Assembly (NCBI RefSeq): GCF_021390245.1
Contig: NZ_JAJUXH010000012.1
Location: 181,650-245,649, forward strand
DNA from: Dyadobacter sp. CY323
Lineage (GTDB): Bacteria > Bacteroidota > Bacteroidia > Cytophagales > Spirosomataceae
Length of the DNA: 64,000 bases
Direction of reading: 5' to 3'
Shown: piece after piece, positions 63,099 to 64,000 of the stretch
Position numbering within the stretch: position 1 is the stretch's first letter
How the letters are laid out: every line of letters starts with the position of its first letter
Notes under the pieces: model-generated
What the model was told of the DNA's origin: nothing
The model's input: the letters and a program-made list of their open reading frames with translations, nothing else
The model's database searches: none
Position numbers and translations under genes: made by a program

Positions 63099-63215
63099 TG
63101 CAAATGGACTTCCTATCAGTTTTGGTGGCGAATGTCGATAAACGGTCAGAATAAGCTTTACGATTAACCATACGGACTAATGGTAAAGCTTCCCTTCCTT
63201 TCAACTCGTTTGTGA

Positions 63216-63653
63216 ATGTTTAAGATACAATATAAAATACAGTCAGAACAATTTAATGATGTGCGAAACATAACGGAAGATGAAATTCATTACGATTTTC
63301 TGTTGGGCAGCTTGTCGCTGCTTGCTTCCGATGCAGAGATTGATATGGAATGGGATTGGATACCTCTGTTGGACTTCGCCTATTGTATGAAGGAAATTGT
63401 CTTTGCGCTAAAGAAATATGATGTCGCATTTGAAATTTTCGAATTTACAGAGAATTCTGAGATCCTAAAATTTTCACTGCACAACGATCAATTAAAAGTT
63501 AGTGCTTCTTTCTCATCAATCTTTATAGATACATCACTGACTGATTTTGAAAGTGCCGTGATGGATTTTCATCTGAGCATCAGTAATTACATTCGTACAA
63601 ATGTTATCGAGCTGCCAAAAGTTTTATCCAAATATCTTTTCGTTGAAAGGTAG
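63216..63653 (+). CDS. Small cytosolic protein, unknown function (DUF7878-like)
   Basis: 145 residues, acidic, no signal peptide or membrane segment. The pattern MFKIQYKIQSEQFNDV, WIPLLDFAYCMKEIVFALKKYD, LKFSLHNDQLKVSASFS, then FESAVMDFHLSISNYI is one I associate with small alpha/beta immunity-like proteins. Its position close to mobile repeats agrees, but no toxin gene is visible in the window. Low GC relative to neighbours. Confidence 0.6.
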   Translation: MFKIQYKIQSEQFNDVRNITEDEIHYDFLLGSLSLLASDAEIDMEWDWIPLLDFAYCMKEIVFALKKYDVAFEIFEFTENSEILKFSLHNDQLKVSASFSSIFIDTSLTDFESAVMDFHLSISNYIRTNVIELPKVLSKYLFVER

Positions 63654-63860
63654 AGTAAGAAAAGATTGTCACTCATTCCCAAAACGTTAGGCGGCTAACT
63701 TCCCGACCTATCAGTATTTGACAAGGTCTCAGATAACTTCCGAAATCTATTATCAAGGTGACTGACCCACTGTTCATTATTAGAATGGAGCATTTTCCGA
63801 GAATTATATATAAATTAGTTATATATCGTATATTTAGTACTCAGCTTTGACTTTTACTGA

Positions 63861-64000
63861 TGCGGCGATTCTGTTTTTATCTTATTCTTTTGATCAGCTT
63901 CTACTGCCCTGGCTGTGATGGGTTAGACGAGCCAATCCGTCTAGAAAAAATTGTTTTTCATTCCAGTATGTGTTTCGGCGACTGCTCCGTGTATTCCGCC
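63861..64000 (+). CDS. DUF6438-type lipoprotein, start only
   Basis: 46 codons to the window edge. MRRFCFYLILLISFYCPGCDG is a lipoprotein signal with the lipobox Cys19-20; then IVFHSSMCFGDCSVYSA, matching the DUF6438 hallmark (Cys-x-G-x-Cys-P/S-V-Y). The rest of the gene is outside. ~207 bp without a gene lie before it. Confidence 0.65.

Larger units (their letters stand above)
62732..63215. other. 484-bp intergenic stretch with two repeats
   Basis: No gene seen. It holds motif copy B at 62955-62982 and the MITE-like inverted repeat at 62993-63098. The remaining sequence is AT-rich with no RNA structure I can name. Confidence 0.6.

Noticed and set aside
63684..63698. AACGTTAGGCGGCTAAC-like sequence after the small gene at 63216-63653, similar to an integron attC core (GTTRRRY)
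   Set aside because: Only one core site is visible; no matching RYYYAAC partner or L boxes lie at the expected distance, and no cassette array or integrase is seen.
1..64000. CRISPR array or restriction-modification system
   Set aside because: No set of regularly spaced direct repeats, no Cas, methylase or restriction-enzyme gene seen; the Rpn-type protein is not part of such a system.

Overview
The window reads as chromosome of a free-living Bacteroidota of the Cytophagales type; Dyadobacter or a relative would fit, but I infer the genus and cannot test it. The evidence is two SusC/SusD pairs, an ECF sigma/FecR pair, a type IX secretion (T9SS) sorting tail, TTTG-N20-TAnnTTTG promoters, and many lipoproteins and TonB-dependent receptors. 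It holds about 50 genes, no rRNA, no intact tRNA and no CRISPR array.

Layout. 1-8964 (+): 3' part of a glycan-uptake operon, susC (cut by the window edge), susD and three different sulfatases, with a strong hairpin between susD and the sulfatases. 9226-11094 (+): a secreted HExxH protein and a DUF3291 protein. 11087-15602 (-): ABC ATPase plus a permease fused to an M1 peptidase, divergent from a LytS/LytTR two-component system (15790-17527, +). 17745-22231: RibD/DHFR-like reductase, flavin oxidoreductase, topoisomerase III and an AHSA1-type protein. 22322-34036 (-): ECF sigma, FecR, SusC with an STN domain, SusD, a DUF1080-SGNH fusion and a large HEAT/c-type cytochrome, which looks like one substrate-induced unit. 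34158-39655: a hydroxyacid dehydrogenase, then a metal or siderophore locus (PepSY membrane protein, TonB siderophore receptor, small Cys-motif protein, decayed DUF4198 gene). 39659-43600: secreted, glycosyltransferase-like, DUF4142 and flavin oxidoreductase genes and an XRE/membrane-protein pair. 43828-49659: a DUF4932-like protein, a zinc-ribbon peptide, an ArsR-SRPBCC-VOC operon with a clear operator-promoter, an AraC/SDR pair and a Rpn-type nuclease.

49820-51000 is a scar-rich accessory stretch: XRE gene, a double-hairpin (REP/BIME-like) repeat, a hydrolase gene fragment, and the 3' end of what looks like tmRNA with its terminator, as expected at an integration site. 50998-64000 holds a CAP-domain protein, a lipoprotein, a probable membrane-spanning TPR/HTH regulator and, directly downstream of it, a 2705-residue T9SS-exported protein made of five beta-helix modules. 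A perfect 26-bp inverted repeat lies between the last two genes. Two copies of an intergenic motif in direct orientation flank this segment, and a 106-bp MITE-like inverted repeat follows it. A small unknown protein and the start of a DUF6438-type lipoprotein close the window.

The most promising candidates for something new are the TPR-TM-HTH regulator/palindrome/giant adhesin unit, the integration scar at 50.25-50.75 kb, and the small Cys-motif protein in the siderophore locus.
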